A DNA stretch of 64,000 nt from Augochlora pura (Eukaryota; Arthropoda; Insecta; Hymenoptera; Halictidae), in assembly GCF_028453695.1 (NCBI RefSeq), contig NC_135781.1, forward strand, positions 6,150,779-6,214,778, read 5' to 3'. Positions 61,444-64,000 of the stretch are shown here, piece by piece (position 1 is the first letter of the stretch; every line of letters begins with the position of its first letter). Below the pieces are notes generated by a model that did not search any database, was not told where the DNA came from, and saw only the letters and a program-made list of their open reading frames with translations. Position numbers and translations under genes: made by a program.

Positions 61444-63861
61444 GCTTGAGAAGTTTGTCGAACTCGCACCATCAATTGCAAATCACTGGGATGAAATATA
61501 ACCGATGCAACTCGTACCAGTTTTACCTTCGACAAATCTACCGACATTTTCGTCGACAGTCCGTAGTCGATAGTCAACAGTTTACGATAGTCTGGAATCC
61601 TCCGCGTTACATTTTACTTACCGCAAGATATTACGCACTAATTTCAAACGAAAGAACATCGGTCTGGTAACACGATACGCCTTACGTGTTACGGAAATGA
61701 CGAACAATACGAACCGCACAAAGCGAATAAACGCGTACTACGCACATGTTTGGTCGTTTGCCACAGTCGTGGCAACTTACACCGGCCTTATCTAAAGTAT
61801 TCAAATCTATTTATACAAGCATGATTCCAGGCATTATGTGAATCATTTGCATTGCTTTAGGTTTAACTGTCATGATAATTTCTTTGAGATAGATATTTTT
61901 ATCAGTAAATGTTCCCCCGGGCTTACAAAGAATACCTTACAATTACGCGATAACTGTCTGGACAACATTAACAAGTAACGTTTGAGAGCCCGTTCTTAGG
62001 AAACACCCAACGGCAACGATACACGCACATTTGAGGTTACGTTTACAGTTTACAGTAGGAAAAGGATATACGCATCTTTTTTGTACTTTACGGACAAGGA
62101 AAATGTTGTTACATTACGTATAGCTTTCGAAATCATTTTTCGCGGCGATAGCACAACTAAATATCGTTCCACAAAAGTGGTATACTTCTACTCGAGTTCA
62201 TAACACGGACCGCCGCAAGAACACGAATCACATAACCTCGAAAGTACGTCCGACCGGCTGGCCACATGTAACATGTCTTATTCATTATATTTTGATTGGG
62301 ATCGTTCGTATGCATGTGTATATATACGTATACACGTATGTATTCGCCTCCTACAGTCAATTTACAATTGTACCCACATAACTTCTTCGATTGGCGAAAC
62401 AGAAACGCCTTTTTGGTAAATTCTGTAGAAAACTTCGCGCGCAACAGAAATTTCGTTTGTTGTATGTAATACTTATAGGGACACATACATATTTTCTAAA
62501 TATACTTTATATTATACTTATAAGTATACACGTGGTTGATAATGTATTCGTGTGTTCTTTTTTAACATACGTTGGACCATACGCCGGTGTTTAATCGAAA
62601 CTCACAAAACTTGCAAAATTTTTTTCTAAACATAGATATGCTAACAATGATTTCTTTGGTAATGTTATTAAATATGAATGTGTAGCATACAACATTTCTA
62701 ATTTACCGCGTTTCGTTCAAGCGTACGTACCGCTTCATTACATGTTGCGGCGAGATACGTAAACTGCTACACATAATTACCAACAGTCGATAACATGAAA
62801 ACCTTTATAAGGAGTTTAGTATCTCTGAAATCTGATAAAGATTGACAATCCTAAATCCTAAGTAGACAACATGAATAGATATATGTACATAGAATAATCT
62901 GAAGTATAAAATCAGCGTACAACAATGATTCAAAGATTCTTGCATTGTGCACATGTGGGTGATAGTGGTGCCTCTCGTGGAGGACAAGTAAAACTTAGTC
63001 CGAGTCCGTACAGCGCTAATTAGGCTAATGTCAAACCTTTCAAACTATTAGTTAAACTACCGACATTTGACATTAAAGGACTCTAGAGTCCTCTTATCAT
63101 TTCATGTCGCGATCGTTATTGCCGATGGTTCACGAAAAATAGGCATGTTAGCAAGAAGTGAATATTGTGTATATTTCATTTCGATTGCGAGTGCAATATT
63201 ATTTGGAGGTAATAAGCGTGCGCGGCTCGAATATTTAAATGGTGAAAATAGCATTTGTGAAAACATATTAGTGAAATACAATATAGCGAAATTATAAGCT
63301 TTGTTGTATTGTAAACCAGGGTCTGGAACAAGACAGCGTCGCATCATCAATGTCACGAGGTGTACGCCTTCTGATTTTCGTAGCAGCGTCTTATTCCCCT
63401 TCGGTTCCGTGGACTTTAGGCGCGTGCCATAGTAACCATTCGTGGCACATTAGAGCGACGCTCGTATCAAGAGATATCAACATTCCCATCATAGCTTTAC
63501 TTTTGCAACGATGGATCAACGATGTCGTGAACTAATGTAGGAAACTTATAAGAAACACAATTAAATTCCTATAGATTAACTACCAATGAACGCAGCATAA
63601 TAACATCATTTATTATTAGAAAAGAGTAAAAAAAGATAAATATATAAATCGCGAACTTGATTAAACGTCACGCAATAAATTTGTTACAGTCTTATATTCT
63701 ACTTTACAATATTAAAAAGAATTTGCAAGTTGCAACTGCTAGCTCAGTATCATCCTCGATTAAAACATATTACAATTCGCAACGTTTCCTCGACCGGCGA
63801 TAATACCAATTGTCCAGGACTCATCGCGAGGAGGTTGCTCCTTTAGAGACCCAAAAGGGAG
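61444..63861. other. Intergenic region right of SLC41 copy 2
   Basis: The promoter and 5' UTR of copy 2 should be near 61.5-61.8 kb. The rest is AT-rich with no exon, RNA gene or mobile element I can support. Confidence 0.5.
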
Positions 63862-63981
63862 TCAGAAAGGGTCATAAATCGGTGCGATCTGGTTCAGCGT
63901 TTTGCCACTAGCCCGACTTGGTCCTGTATGGACATCGAAAGAAGCTTGTTTTTCTTTAAAAGAGCCGGCACAATAGAAAAA
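63862..63981 (-). CDS. Possible last coding exon of an unrecognised minus-strand gene (partial)
   Basis: The minus strand reads 39 codons to a TGA: ...QASFDVHTGPSRASGKT, then LNQIAPIYDPF-stop. It follows a TACATAG acceptor with a CTAAT branch-like motif upstream. The composition looks like a conserved C-terminus rather than random translation, but no start lies in the window and I do not recognise the protein. The exon boundary could also be at an AAAG further in. Upstream exons would lie beyond 64,000. Confidence 0.3.
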   Translation of the reverse strand, partial: FFYCAGSFKEKQASFDVHTGPSRASGKTLNQIAPIYDPF

Positions 63982-64000
63982 CTATGTACCACAAGATTAG

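Noticed and set aside
1..64000. CRISPR arrays, operons, plasmid or phage features
   Set aside because: The window is intron-rich animal DNA; no direct-repeat/spacer arrays or prokaryotic gene organisation were seen.

Overview
The window is nuclear DNA from an insect, most likely a hymenopteran (bee, wasp or ant). The basis is compact multi-exon genes with GT-AG introns, AT-rich but CpG-rich intergenic DNA, and proteins of clear insect type. No translation can fix the species. There are no prokaryotic, viral or CRISPR features. Gene models were assembled by hand: every exon chain below closes in frame on GT/AG junctions. No transcript evidence was available.

Layout. 1-7.1 kb: no supported gene. 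7.1-12.5 kb (-): transketolase, with two homologous alternative first coding exons. 16.0-17.0 kb (-): SIAH/sina RING E3 ubiquitin ligase. 20.2-23.2 kb (+): cytosolic histidyl-tRNA synthetase. 23.7-28.7 kb (-): Ork1-type two-pore K+ channel, tail-to-tail with HisRS. 33.2-35.3 kb (-): ZNF143/ZNF76 (Staf) seven-finger transcription factor. 38.7-41.4 kb (+): FGD-family RhoGEF (DH-PH-FYVE-PH). 42.9-48.0 kb (+): REXO1-type RNA exonuclease. 51.5-55.1 kb and 59.5-61.4 kb (both -): a tandem pair of SLC41/MgtE-like magnesium transporters. The right edge may hold the last exon of another minus-strand gene.

The genes are mostly unrelated housekeeping or signalling genes and do not form an operon-like system. 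The intergenic DNA between ZNF143, FGD and REXO1 carries several small inverted-repeat DNA transposons. One of these appears to have been hit by a solo LTR.

The most interesting object is inside the HisRS gene. A 309-bp phase-0 exon-like segment with canonical splice sites lies in intron 1 and encodes 103 residues resembling the GST-C-like domain of eEF1B. If spliced in, it would make a HisRS with a GST-like module inserted in the turn of its WHEP hairpin. The same gene has a CAGTAG tandem acceptor whose upstream AG would add an in-frame stop, a 72-nt stop-free intron, and an overlapping uORF.
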